This document shows, piece by piece, positions 1-6,892 of a stretch of DNA of 9,983 nucleotides (position 1 is its first letter; every line of letters begins with the position of its first letter). Source of the DNA: Candidatus Alkanophagales archaeon (lineage in GTDB: Archaea; Halobacteriota; Syntropharchaeia; Alkanophagales; B39-G2); the NCBI GenBank assembly GCA_003661185.1, contig QMVQ01000042.1, positions 1 through 9,983 of the forward strand, in the 5' to 3' direction. The translations under genes were made by a program, and so were the position numbers. The notes under the pieces were generated by a model that saw only the letters and a list, made by a program, of their open reading frames with translations, did no database searches and was not told the DNA's origin.

Positions 1-33
1 AAAGTAATAAGCGTGGGCGATCAAAATGGGGGT

Positions 34-270
34 ATGCCTATCGAGATAGACCCTGAGGTTTGTGGTGGGAAGCCTGTAATCAAGGGGACTCGGATAACGG
101 TGGAGTTTATTCTTGAGCTTCTTGCAAATGGGTGGCGTGATGAGGAGATTCTCGAGAACTACCCGCAGTTGAGTAAGGAGGACGTGCTTGAAGCCATAAG
201 CTACGCCGCAGACGTCTTGAAGGAGGAGCGAGTTTACCTGCCGCCGAGGAAGTATGAAGTTCGTAGCTGA
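34..270 (+). CDS. DUF433 antitoxin (VapB-like)
   Basis: This is a 78-residue DUF433 protein, the usual antitoxin partner of DUF5615 PIN-like toxins. The family signature DPEVCGGKP followed by VIKGTRI lies at residues 6-21. A helix-turn-helix-like stretch follows, with a GWRDEEILENYPQLSKEDV core, as expected of a protein that binds its own operator and neutralises its toxin. I chose ATG 34 because DUF433 proteins normally begin only five to eight residues before DPEVCGGKP. A GTG at 13 in the same frame would add seven residues, and the frame stays open to the left edge of the window, so an upstream start cannot be excluded. Neither start has a well-spaced Shine-Dalgarno site. The 3' end overlaps the toxin start by 17 bases, which implies coupled translation. 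The family call is firm; the antitoxin role follows from family and pairing. Confidence 0.85.
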   Translation: MPIEIDPEVCGGKPVIKGTRITVEFILELLANGWRDEEILENYPQLSKEDVLEAISYAADVLKEERVYLPPRKYEVRS

Positions 271-607
271 CGAGAACATCCCGCTGAAAGTTGTTGATAG
301 GCTCAAAAGGGCGGGTGTTGAGATTAAATCGGTTACGGAGCTGCAGCGAGGGCTAAAGGATGAGGAGGTGGTGAAGATTTCAGCATCGGAGAATGCTGTC
401 ATAATCACATTCGACAAGGACTTTGGAGAGATTATTTTTAGGAAATTGATGAAGCCTTTCGGCGTTATTATCTTGAGAATACCGCCAAAGTCCGTTGATT
501 ATATCTTTGGATGCTTGAAGTGGCTTTTAACCGAATCCGAGATACGATTCGAGCGAAAACTTGTAGTTGTCAGAGAAGATAAGATTAGAGAGCTTAAACT
601 GGATTAG
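254..607 (+). CDS. DUF5615 PIN-like toxin (VapC-like)
   Basis: This 117-residue protein fits the DUF5615 PIN-like family, predicted RNases that act as toxins. The N-terminus MKFVADENIP carries the first acidic cluster (D6, E7), and ITFDKDFGEI near residues 51-60 holds the later conserved Asp residues (FDKDF) of the metal site. The length matches the family, and the reading frame is intact up to TAG at 605-607. ATG 254 lies inside the end of the DUF433 gene, with a purine-rich gaggaagt just before it. Linkage to DUF433 makes a toxin-antitoxin reading likely. Such pairs are common in archaea beside defence loci and mobile DNA; whether it stabilises the CRISPR locus here is inference. The RNA target cannot be read from the sequence. 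Confidence 0.83.
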   Translation: MKFVADENIPLKVVDRLKRAGVEIKSVTELQRGLKDEEVVKISASENAVIITFDKDFGEIIFRKLMKPFGVIILRIPPKSVDYIFGCLKWLLTESEIRFERKLVVVREDKIRELKLD

Positions 608-651
608 CGACTTGGGGGTTTATGCGCATCAGCATCCATCAAAAAACAAAA

Positions 652-664
652 CGAAAATTAAATA
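652..664 (+). promoter_or_regulatory. Archaeal BRE + TATA-like promoter
   Basis: CGAAAA (652-657) is directly followed by TTAAATA (658-664), matching the archaeal layout of a purine-rich BRE before an AT-rich TATA box. Initiation would be expected about 25 bases downstream, near 685-690. The first structure such a transcript would contain is the stem-loop at 726-763. It could drive a small RNA, the omega-RNA-like segment, or the whole cas operon. No transcript data are available here. Confidence 0.5.
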
Positions 665-725
665 CCTAAGAAGCTGCAAGTAGGAACCTGTGTAATAAAA
701 GCTGATTGAAGTTATCTTCCCGTTG

Positions 726-763
726 CTTGCAAGACCCCATGCGAAAGCGTGGGGATACGCAAG
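726..763 (+). ncRNA. Strong stem-loop, possible small structured RNA
   Basis: The outer arms CTTGC (726-730) and GCAAG (759-763) pair perfectly. After a symmetric four-base internal loop on each side, the inner arms CCCCATGC (735-742) and GCGTGGGG (747-754) pair with a single G-U wobble, closed by a GAAA tetraloop (743-746). The GNRA loop on an eight-pair stem suggests a real RNA fold. It lies about 40 bases downstream of the expected start of the 652-664 promoter. GGGTAGTT follows at 775-782 and recurs at the right end of the IS605-like relic (976-983), so this may be a second, older transposon end rather than an independent RNA. Confidence 0.45.
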
Positions 764-785
764 GGGAGGCGGGCGGGTAGTTAAG

Positions 786-793
786 TTTAAATA
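786..793 (+). promoter_or_regulatory. TATA box TTTAAATA upstream of the omega-RNA-like segment and cas10
   Basis: TTTAAATA is an exact consensus-like archaeal TATA box. A start about 25 bases downstream (around 812-818) coincides with the beginning of the structured segment, so the box could drive that RNA and read on into cas10. The bases before it (gttaag) are a poor BRE match. It is the closest good TATA element to the cas10-cas6 operon, so it is my leading candidate for the operon promoter. Confidence 0.45.
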
Positions 794-814
794 CTTTGAA
801 GTTGTGTGGTATAA

Positions 815-986
815 CGACCTCGTAACAGCCGTTAAGGCTGGGCAGCCATAAGGCGGGTGTGAAAGTAGCCCGTGAGTCCCGAATGGGATAACGGGTAGTG
901 GCGGCGTGAACCAGCCTGTGGGGATAAGGCAGGCAACGACCTGCAAACTCCCCACGAAGCCCATTGCTAAGCGAGGGGTAGTTCAC
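815..986 (+). mobile_element. IS200/IS605-type right-end relic with omega-RNA-like fold, no tnpB
   Basis: The segment is a chain of hairpins. CAGCC (826-830) pairs with GGCTG (836-840). CCCG (869-872) pairs with CGGG (892-895), enclosing TCCC/GGGA (877-880, 885-888). GTGGGGA (918-924) pairs perfectly with TCCCCAC (949-955), enclosing GCAGG/CCTGC (929-933, 940-944). It ends with a hairpin of arms 960-967 and 971-978 followed by TAGTTCAC. The tail from CCCCACGAAGCCC to GTAGTTCAC resembles, from memory, the right end of archaeal IS605/IS1341 elements, where the omega-RNA of TnpB is encoded. No tnpB reading frame is present, and the terminal hairpin has an A-G mismatch and a G-T pair, as expected of decay. 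In an active element the guide would start just after 986. Left boundary unknown. Confidence 0.55.
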
Positions 987-993
987 TAAGCAG

Positions 994-1013
994 CCCTTGT
1001 AAGGAAGCAAGGG
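994..1013 (+). promoter_or_regulatory. Hairpin overlapping the cas10 ribosome-binding region
   Basis: CCCTTG (994-999) and CAAGGG (1008-1013) form a perfect six-pair stem with an eight-base loop, ten bases before the cas10 GTG start. The purine run that would serve as ribosome site (GGGGG at 1011-1015, continuing TTGAG) overlaps the 3' arm, so folding could lower cas10 translation. It also sits where the guide of the omega-RNA-like relic would begin. Regulatory function is inferred. Confidence 0.4.
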
Positions 1014-1022
1014 GGTTGAGAC

Positions 1023-3440
1023 GTGGAAAGCAGGATGGGCGGCGATGAGATTAAATTGATGCTTAGCGCCCTACTGCATGATGTGGGCAAGTTCTGGCAG
1101 CGTGCCGGCGGGAGAGGGAAACACTGGGATTTGAGCGATTCATTTATCAACACACACGTCCCGGAGCGTTGGCGGAGCACACTGGCGAAACAGCATCATG
1201 ACTACGAAAAGTTTCGCTCTACGGGTTATGTGCCGCTTAAACGCTTGATCGTGGCGGACTGGCTCTCCGCTGGCGAGCGTGCCGCTACTGAGGAAGAAGT
1301 GGGCAGTAGGGGCGTGAGGGAGACGCCGCTCGTCTCCATTTTTTCTAAGATTGACATCAAAAGGGGGTCTCTGCCCCCAAAGCGATATTATAACGTCGAA
1401 AAGCTGACGCTTGACGAGAGCATATTTCCAAGCGAACACGTCACAGACTTGCCTTCCCGCTATGAGGCGCTCTGGAAAGAGTTTGTTGAAGAAGTAGAGG
1501 CAATAAAGTGGGTTCCTGACTTTGAAGCTTATTTTAACACGCTGCTTTTCATTTTGAGGAAATATACGTGGTGCGTGCCATCGGCGGTATGGCGGACTGA
1601 GCCTGATATTTCCTTATTTGACCATTTGAAGATGACGTGCGCGATAGCCTCTTGTTTAGATGACGTGGATGAAGAATACTGCCGAGCTTTGTTTAAGCGG
1701 GAGAAGAAGGAATTAACCAACGAGGAACGAGGTTTGCTCGATGAGAAAAAGTTCATGCTCGTCGCTGGCGATATTTCAGGCGTGCAAAGGTTTATATACT
1801 CGATAACCACTAAGGGGGCGGCGAAGGGGCTGCGTGGCAGGTCGCTCTACTTACAACTACTCTCAGAGAGCATGGCGGGATTCATATTGAAAAAGCTGGG
1901 CTTACCGCTCACGAACTTACTCTTCTGCGGCGGCGGGCACTTCTACATCTTGGCGCCTTCAGAGGCAGAGAGGCAGCTTGCGAGCGTGCGGGCGGAGGTT
2001 GCGGGTAAGTTGCTGGAGGCGCACCGTGGCGAGCTTTATCTGGCGCTGGCAGGCGTCTCATTTTCGACACTTGATATGTTAGAGCGGTTCAACGAGGTCT
2101 GGCAGAAAGTGGGCAAGATGCTGGCGAGGGAGAAGCGGCGGAAGTTCGCAGAAATCCTCGACGAGCATAAACGCATCTTTGGACCCGGCGGTGAGACAGG
2201 AGCGATATGCGACGTCTGCGGCGGTGAGGGGGATGTGCGTGAAGAGACCGAGCGAAAAATATGCGAGTTCTGCTGGAGCTTGGAGGAACTGGCGAGAGAA
2301 CTTCACAATGCGAAATACCTCGTTGAAATAAGAAAGGAAGGCATCATAGCGAGGAAAAAGTGGGAGTCCGTGCCGGCAGATTTCGGTTATAAATATGTGT
2401 TTTGCAGGGACGTCGGAGAAGCTAAGCGCATCGTGGAGAGCGAAGGGAAGGACGCCGAACACGTCTTTATTTACAAGTTGAACGAAACTTCGACGGACGA
2501 GCTTCGGGAAGCCTTTAGAGACGTGGAAATTCCCGTATCGTTCGGGTTCAAGTTCTTGACGCTGGCGACGCCGTTGAAAGCGATAAGAGACGTAGAAGGC
2601 AGGGCTTACAAGCGTGAGGAAATAAAGGATTTTGACGGCATTGCGGAAGGGGCGGACGGCGTGCGGAGGTGGGCGGTGCTAAGGGCGGACGTTGACGACC
2701 TCGGCATGATATTCTCAGCAGTTGGCAAGGAAGGCGTCTCACGGGTTTCTACGCTTAGCTCCATGCTCTCGTTGTTTTTCGGCGGCTGCGTCGAGAAAAT
2801 ATGCTCGCAAGGAGGCTACAAGGACATTTACGCCATTTATTCCGGCGGAGACGACCTCTTCATCGTCGGTCCTTGGAGCGAGCTGCCAAAGTTGGCTTGC
2901 CGCATCTACGAGGACTTTAGAAAGTTCACCTGCGAAAACCCGAACGTAACGCTGTCGTCGGCAATCAGCATGGCGCCAGCCGTGAAATACCCGCTGTATA
3001 GGGTTGCGAGAGATGCTGGCGACGCCTTAGACGATAAGTCGAAGCGCATTGAAAACAAGGACGCCATCACATTTCTGGAAATGCCAATGAAATGGGAGAA
3101 GTTTAATGCGGTGACGGGCTTAAAGGACGAAATTATAGCTCTATTGGGCTTGGGCGTCTCTCGTTCCCTGCTTCAGAGGTTATACAATGTTTATGCAGAG
3201 TTTAGAAGGCAAAGCGAGAAATATGGAGAAGTATTGGCGAGGCATGATGACAGATATGGGCGGTGGAGGTGGCTGCTTGCTTATTCAATAGCGAGAATGC
3301 GAAGCGGCAATAGGCATGCGAATGAAAAGCTGGAGGAGTTGAAGATGGGAGTTTGTGAGAACATTGAATATTTAGCTGTAAGTGTGCGATGGGCAGAATT
3401 ACTAACGAGACGTGAGCGTGTGGAGGAGGTGACGCCGTGA
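1023..3440 (+). CDS. cas10: Cas10/Csm1, type III-A large subunit with HD nuclease and cOA cyclase
   Basis: This 805-residue protein is the signature subunit of the Csm effector. An N-terminal HD domain has LLHDVGKF with H19-D20, the site for single-stranded DNA cleavage. The first, degenerate palm domain includes VAGDISGVQRF (247-257) and GGGHF (303-307). A zinc finger follows, with CxxC pairs at C396/C399 and C414/C417. The second palm has RADVDDLGMIF around D556-D559 and the intact cyclase motif GGDD at 608-611, then the helical D4 region. Both active sites look complete, so target-activated DNA cleavage and cyclic oligoadenylate synthesis are expected. Start: GTG 1023 follows GGGGGTTGAG; an in-frame ATG at 1035 would lose four residues before the HD helix and is possible. 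The stop overlaps csm2 in a GTGA junction. Confidence 0.97.
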   Translation: MESRMGGDEIKLMLSALLHDVGKFWQRAGGRGKHWDLSDSFINTHVPERWRSTLAKQHHDYEKFRSTGYVPLKRLIVADWLSAGERAATEEEVGSRGVRETPLVSIFSKIDIKRGSLPPKRYYNVEKLTLDESIFPSEHVTDLPSRYEALWKEFVEEVEAIKWVPDFEAYFNTLLFILRKYTWCVPSAVWRTEPDISLFDHLKMTCAIASCLDDVDEEYCRALFKREKKELTNEERGLLDEKKFMLVAGDISGVQRFIYSITTKGAAKGLRGRSLYLQLLSESMAGFILKKLGLPLTNLLFCGGGHFYILAPSEAERQLASVRAEVAGKLLEAHRGELYLALAGVSFSTLDMLERFNEVWQKVGKMLAREKRRKFAEILDEHKRIFGPGGETGAICDVCGGEGDVREETERKICEFCWSLEELARELHNAKYLVEIRKEGIIARKKWESVPADFGYKYVFCRDVGEAKRIVESEGKDAEHVFIYKLNETSTDELREAFRDVEIPVSFGFKFLTLATPLKAIRDVEGRAYKREEIKDFDGIAEGADGVRRWAVLRADVDDLGMIFSAVGKEGVSRVSTLSSMLSLFFGGCVEKICSQGGYKDIYAIYSGGDDLFIVGPWSELPKLACRIYEDFRKFTCENPNVTLSSAISMAPAVKYPLYRVARDAGDALDDKSKRIENKDAITFLEMPMKWEKFNAVTGLKDEIIALLGLGVSRSLLQRLYNVYAEFRRQSEKYGEVLARHDDRYGRWRWLLAYSIARMRSGNRHANEKLEELKMGVCENIEYLAVSVRWAELLTRRERVEEVTP
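3422..3432 (+). promoter_or_regulatory. Shine-Dalgarno site for csm2
   Basis: GGAGGAGGTGA is near-perfectly complementary to the archaeal 16S 3' end and ends a few bases before GTG 3437. It decides that start although the codon is GTG and overlaps the cas10 stop. Confidence 0.7.
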
Positions 3441-3805
3441 GCATTGTGGATGAAATAAAAAGAGATTTGGACGCAATCTTGGGAGGGGACAGCAAGAAAC
3501 TCGTGGAGACTGCGGATAAATTTGGAAAGCACTTAAAAAATAAAGGGCTTAGCACGTCGCAAATACGAGCGATATTCACGAGGGTGCAGCGGTTACGGAG
3601 GTTTGACGAAAACACGCTGAACGAGCTAAATTTACTGCGCCCTAAGATGGCGTATGCCGTAGGGCGGCACAAGGGAAAGGTAAAAGACCTTCAAGACGTT
3701 TTAGATGAAGCGATTCAGAAAATCGACAACGAAACGAAGTTTAAGAACTTCAAAGAGTTTTTCGAGGCTATATTGGCATACCACAGGTATCATGGAGGTG
3801 ACTGA
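3437..3805 (+). CDS. csm2: Csm2, small subunit of the type III-A complex
   Basis: This is a 122-residue, lysine-rich, all-helical protein of the size expected for Csm2, the small subunit that lines the crRNA-target channel as several copies. The recognisable core is the GLSTSQIRAIF stretch (about residues 37-47), followed by a basic helix (VQRLRRF), and then LNLLRPKMAYAVGRH, the Csm2-type R/K-rich helix before a shorter C-terminal helix with HRYHGGD. Position between cas10 and csm3 is the standard III-A order and strongly supports the name. It begins at GTG 3437, overlapping the cas10 stop by four bases, and its TGA (3803-3805) is followed without a gap by the csm3 ATG. I see no zinc motif or catalytic residues, consistent with a structural role. 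Confidence 0.9.
   Translation: MSIVDEIKRDLDAILGGDSKKLVETADKFGKHLKNKGLSTSQIRAIFTRVQRLRRFDENTLNELNLLRPKMAYAVGRHKGKVKDLQDVLDEAIQKIDNETKFKNFKEFFEAILAYHRYHGGD
3794..3800 (+). promoter_or_regulatory. Shine-Dalgarno site for csm3
   Basis: GGAGGTG lies five bases before ATG 3806, inside the last codons of csm2. Together with the zero-base gap to the csm2 stop it fixes the csm3 start. Confidence 0.7.
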
Positions 3806-4624
3806 ATGGAAACGCCGCGTCTGCTCGGCAAGATCATAATAAAAGGAATAATAGAGGCGAAAACCGGGCTGCACATCGGCGGGTCGCAGGTGAAATTGGA
3901 AATAGGTGGTGTGGACTTACCTGTCGTGAGAGATTCACTGTCCAACAGACCTTACATCCCCGGCTCCTCGCTGAAGGGGAAAATGCGGAGCCTGCTTGAG
4001 AAGGCGAAGGGCAAAACGCCCACCGAGAACCTCGCAACTGAGGAGCATCCCATACGGATTCACCTGTGCAAGAGTCCCGAGGAGCTTCAGAAATGCGAGG
4101 TGTGCAAGATTTTCGGGATGCCTTCCAGCTCCCCTGAAAAAGGGCAAAAAGCGTTTAACGAGCCGACGAGGCTGATAGTGCGGGATGCGCCGCTGACCGA
4201 CGAAATCGCTGTGGAGTTAGAGGGTTTGGAGTTGCCATACAGCGAGGTGAAGTGGGAGAACGCCATAGATAGGATAACATCGGCGGCGAACCCGAGGCAG
4301 GTGGAACGGGTGCCCGCAGGCGCCGAATTCGAGTTCGAGCTTGTTTACAACGTGTTTGAGGAGGCGGATTTGGAACTTCTTAAACACGTTTGCGAGGCGC
4401 TTTCGCTCGTCGAGCATGACTACCTCGGCGGGCATGGTAGTCGTGGCTACGGGCAGGTCGTCTTTAAGGACATTAAGATGTGGTGGAACTCAAGAGAGGA
4501 TTATGAAAGCGGGAACATTGACGTTGCGGAAAAGTCGCCCATAAACGAGGACTACAACACGCCCTCTGCGATTTTAAAGAATTTTGACGGGATTAGAGAG
4601 AAAATCGGGATAGGCGGGGCATGA
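3806..4624 (+). CDS. csm3: Csm3, Cas7-type backbone and target-RNA nuclease
   Basis: This is a 272-residue Cas7-family RAMP protein forming the helical backbone of the complex and cutting bound target RNA every six bases. It has TGLHIGG (20-26) and the Csm3 hallmark RPYIPGSSLKGKMRS starting near residue 48. D37 in GGVDLPVVRD corresponds by position to the catalytic Asp of characterised Csm3 proteins (D32/D33), so RNA cleavage should be retained. A Cys/His cluster (H87, C88, C97, C100) may bind zinc, as in some archaeal Csm3 proteins. The C-terminal half ends in the glycine-rich loop DYLGGHGSRGYGQV. The reading frame is intact. Its TGA (4622-4624) shares bases with csm4 ATG 4621 in an ATGA junction. 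The csm3 call is firm from motifs and from its place between csm2 and csm4. Confidence 0.96.
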   Translation: METPRLLGKIIIKGIIEAKTGLHIGGSQVKLEIGGVDLPVVRDSLSNRPYIPGSSLKGKMRSLLEKAKGKTPTENLATEEHPIRIHLCKSPEELQKCEVCKIFGMPSSSPEKGQKAFNEPTRLIVRDAPLTDEIAVELEGLELPYSEVKWENAIDRITSAANPRQVERVPAGAEFEFELVYNVFEEADLELLKHVCEALSLVEHDYLGGHGSRGYGQVVFKDIKMWWNSREDYESGNIDVAEKSPINEDYNTPSAILKNFDGIREKIGIGGA

Positions 4625-5676
4625 CGAGCTTCATTCTGTGCAAACTCGTCCCAGACGCTCCGATGCATCTGGGCGAGAAAGAGGGAGTGCTGGAGGAGAC
4701 TTTTGAGTACATTCGTTCAGACACGCTATTTAGCGCTATCTGCAATGCGTATCTGCTTCTTTACGGCAGGGAGGAGCTTGAGAGCTTGTTAGAGGGCTTC
4801 AAACTCGAACGCCCGCCGTTTTTGATGTCGTCAGCGTTCCCATACGCTGCGGACGTGCTCTTCTTCCCGCTGCCGAAGAACATAGACCTCTCCCCACATA
4901 TTGACGTGAAAAAGGCGAAGCGTGTAGAACTCGTGTCTGAGAACATTTTTAAAGCCGCTCTGAAAGGGGATGTGGAGGATGTCATCAAAAAGGGCTACTG
5001 TTTGATGCAGGGCGGGCGTGTTCTGGTGACGAAGGAAGAGGCGGAACGTCTTAGGGATTATCTCGGCGTGCGAGTCGCTGAAGAAATAAGGATATGGCGG
5101 AAGAGAGAAGTGCCGAGGGTCGCACTAGACAGGAAGACCAACGCCTCCAACATCTATTACTTCGGCGAGGTGAAATTCAGCGAAAGCTGCGGGCTTTTCT
5201 TCCTGATGAAGGAAAGAAATGGCTTCAAGGGTGTAGAGAAGAGAGTGAAGGCAGCCTTGCGCCTCTTACGAGACGAGGGTATAGGCGGCGACAGAACCTA
5301 TGGGAAAGGCATGTTCGAAGATGTTCGCTTTGACGGTATTTCGTTCGAGTGTGAGAGAAAAGATTTCTTCGTTACGCTTTCGCTGTATTATCCGAGGAAG
5401 GATGAGATTTCTTGTTTAAAAGATGCTTTCTACGATCTTGTGACGAGAGGGGGCTGGATATTTTCATACAGCGGTGTGAGTATGCGGAGGAGGTCCGTGC
5501 GAATGCTGGCTGAGGGTTCGGTGGTGCGTTTTGCAATGACGCATGAAGGTGGTGAAGATTTGCTGCACGGCGCCCTCGTTGACGTTACGCCTGCGGACTT
5601 CGGCTGGCATCGCATTTACAGGTATGGCTATGCGTTTCCCATACCTTTAGAGGTGGGCGGGCGTGAGCGACTTTAA
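4621..5676 (+). CDS. csm4: Csm4, Cas5-type subunit binding the crRNA 5' handle
   Basis: This is a 351-residue RAMP protein of the Csm4/Cas5 group, which holds the 8-base crRNA 5' handle and bridges Cas10 to the Csm3 backbone. Features seen are the N-terminal ferredoxin-like strand with APMHLGE (14-20), the IRSDTLFSAI helix that is characteristic of Csm4, and a glycine-rich loop GIGGDRTYGKG around residues 220-230. The C-terminal half contains a second ferredoxin-like domain and ends YRYGYAFPIPLEVG, typical of the family. There is no obvious nuclease motif. It starts at ATG 4621, overlapping the csm3 stop by four bases; the ribosome site is only a weak aggcgggg. Its TAA (5674-5676) lies 14 bases inside csm5. 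The size is normal for an archaeal Csm4. Confidence 0.94.
   Translation: MTSFILCKLVPDAPMHLGEKEGVLEETFEYIRSDTLFSAICNAYLLLYGREELESLLEGFKLERPPFLMSSAFPYAADVLFFPLPKNIDLSPHIDVKKAKRVELVSENIFKAALKGDVEDVIKKGYCLMQGGRVLVTKEEAERLRDYLGVRVAEEIRIWRKREVPRVALDRKTNASNIYYFGEVKFSESCGLFFLMKERNGFKGVEKRVKAALRLLRDEGIGGDRTYGKGMFEDVRFDGISFECERKDFFVTLSLYYPRKDEISCLKDAFYDLVTRGGWIFSYSGVSMRRRSVRMLAEGSVVRFAMTHEGGEDLLHGALVDVTPADFGWHRIYRYGYAFPIPLEVGGRERL
5649..5656 (+). promoter_or_regulatory. Shine-Dalgarno site for csm5
   Basis: AGAGGTGG sits six bases before GTG 5663 within the end of csm4. It supports the GTG as start and a 14-base overlap between the two genes. Confidence 0.6.
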
Positions 5677-6892
5677 ATACGAGTTAGAGGTGCTTTCGCC
5701 GCTGCACGTCGGGAGTGGCGACTTGATAACGCCACTGGAGTATGTTGTAGTGGATGACAAGTTCTATCGAGTTGATATGAGCGCAGTATTCAGGGACGAG
5801 GAATTCAACGTTGAGGCTTTCATGGAGGCGGTGGGACGAGATGAGGAGCGCCTTCGCTTTTCAGACTTTTCATCACCTGAGTTAGGAAAGAGGTATGAAA
5901 GATATGCGTTAGCGTTGTCTGCCGCTACGGGAAAAGACCTTGAAAGTAGAGCTGGCGACGTTAGGGAGTTCATTAAGACCAAGGAAAGACCTTACGTCCC
6001 CGGAAGCTCGATAAAGGGAGCGATAAGGACAGCAATGTTATGGAATGCGTTAAAGGAAGACCCAGGAAAGCTCAGAGCGCTGAAAAATCATTTGCGAAGG
6101 CTAATGCGGCAGGACAAAGTAAACAAAAAGAAAGTGGGCGAATACATAGAAAAGCTGGTTTTCGGGAAGGAGCCGCATTGCGAAGTTCTGCGTGCGTTGC
6201 AGGTCTCAGATACCGAAGCAGCATCTATAGGGCGTTTAGAAGTATACGAAGTCAGGACGCTGACGACAACACCGAACGGGCACAGGTGGAAGGGTTTTTA
6301 CACGTTTGTGGAGGCGTTGAAGCCGGGGAGTCGGCTGACGCTGCGTCTGAAGCTTGACGACTTCCTCATGCGAAGGGAAGTTGCAAGCGTGTTGGAAATC
6401 GAGGACAAGCTCTGGATGCTTGAAAAAATCCCGCAGGCGTGCAACATGCTCGCAAAATACACAATTGACGGCGAACTATGGTTTTTCAGGAAGTATGCAC
6501 GTGAGCTTGCTGGCGTTTTGAGATTTTATGAAGATTTGCGCTCAAAAGTTGAGGCGTTGCTTTCGTCAAGCGGCGATGAGCGCTCTTTTCTATTCCATCT
6601 GGCATGGGGCGTGGGCTGGCACGGGATGACCGTCGGAAGCCTCCTAAAAGACGATGCCGTATTCTTCTTAAACCTTAGGAAGGCTTTCGAGTTAGGAGAA
6701 ATTAGACTTTGCGGAAACTGCGGGGGTAAGATCAGAGGGAACTATTGCAGGAGATGTAGGAAAAAGCTAAGCCCCAGAGAAGTCAGGAAGATATATGTTC
6801 CAGAATTCCCGAAGACTCGCCGCATAGTGTTTGAAGGCGGAAAGGCGAGATATCCGCTGGGGTGGGTGGAGTTAAGAGTTCGTGATGGGTGA
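5663..6892 (+). CDS. csm5: Csm5, crRNA 3'-end subunit with a C-terminal zinc ribbon
   Basis: This is a 409-residue RAMP protein expected to cap the 3' end of the crRNA in the Csm complex and help its maturation. It begins with the Csm5-type strand LEVLSPLHVGSGD, then has RPYVPGSSIKGAIRTA at 109 onward, the counterpart of the Csm3 PGSSLKG loop, and ends with ARYPLGWVELRV, the usual Csm5 finish. Between the core and this tail are two CxxC pairs, C350/C353 and C362/C365, in a basic stretch (LCGNCGGKIRGNYCRRCRKK) that looks like a small zinc ribbon. I do not know this as a general Csm5 feature. It starts at GTG 5663, overlapping csm4 by 14 bases. Its TGA (6890-6892) overlaps a GTG that may start the next gene. 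Confidence 0.94.
   Translation: MSDFKYELEVLSPLHVGSGDLITPLEYVVVDDKFYRVDMSAVFRDEEFNVEAFMEAVGRDEERLRFSDFSSPELGKRYERYALALSAATGKDLESRAGDVREFIKTKERPYVPGSSIKGAIRTAMLWNALKEDPGKLRALKNHLRRLMRQDKVNKKKVGEYIEKLVFGKEPHCEVLRALQVSDTEAASIGRLEVYEVRTLTTTPNGHRWKGFYTFVEALKPGSRLTLRLKLDDFLMRREVASVLEIEDKLWMLEKIPQACNMLAKYTIDGELWFFRKYARELAGVLRFYEDLRSKVEALLSSSGDERSFLFHLAWGVGWHGMTVGSLLKDDAVFFLNLRKAFELGEIRLCGNCGGKIRGNYCRRCRKKLSPREVRKIYVPEFPKTRRIVFEGGKARYPLGWVELRVRDG

Larger units (their letters stand above)
608..1022. other. Long non-coding stretch between the toxin gene and cas10
   Basis: These 415 bases contain no credible protein gene. Open frames on the minus strand here look like shadows of GC-rich paired arms. From left to right the stretch holds an A-rich segment (about 637-660), a BRE/TATA-like promoter, a large stem-loop (726-763), a second TATA box (786-793), a multi-hairpin segment ending in an IS605-like right-end hairpin (815-986), and a short hairpin before cas10 (994-1013). 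Each is listed separately. The concentration of stable hairpins points to one or two structured RNAs or a decayed mobile element rather than plain spacer. Confidence 0.7.

Noticed and set aside
629..1010. Two minus-strand reading frames of about 111 and 114 codons in the non-coding region
   Set aside because: They run antisense through GC-rich hairpin arms, overlap one another in different frames, and have low-complexity sequence without recognisable domain features.
5672..5679. TTTAAATA at the csm4/csm5 overlap as a promoter
   Set aside because: It encodes Phe-Lys-Tyr at the start of csm5 and lies downstream of the csm5 start codon, so it could not give a full csm5 transcript; it is best read as coding.
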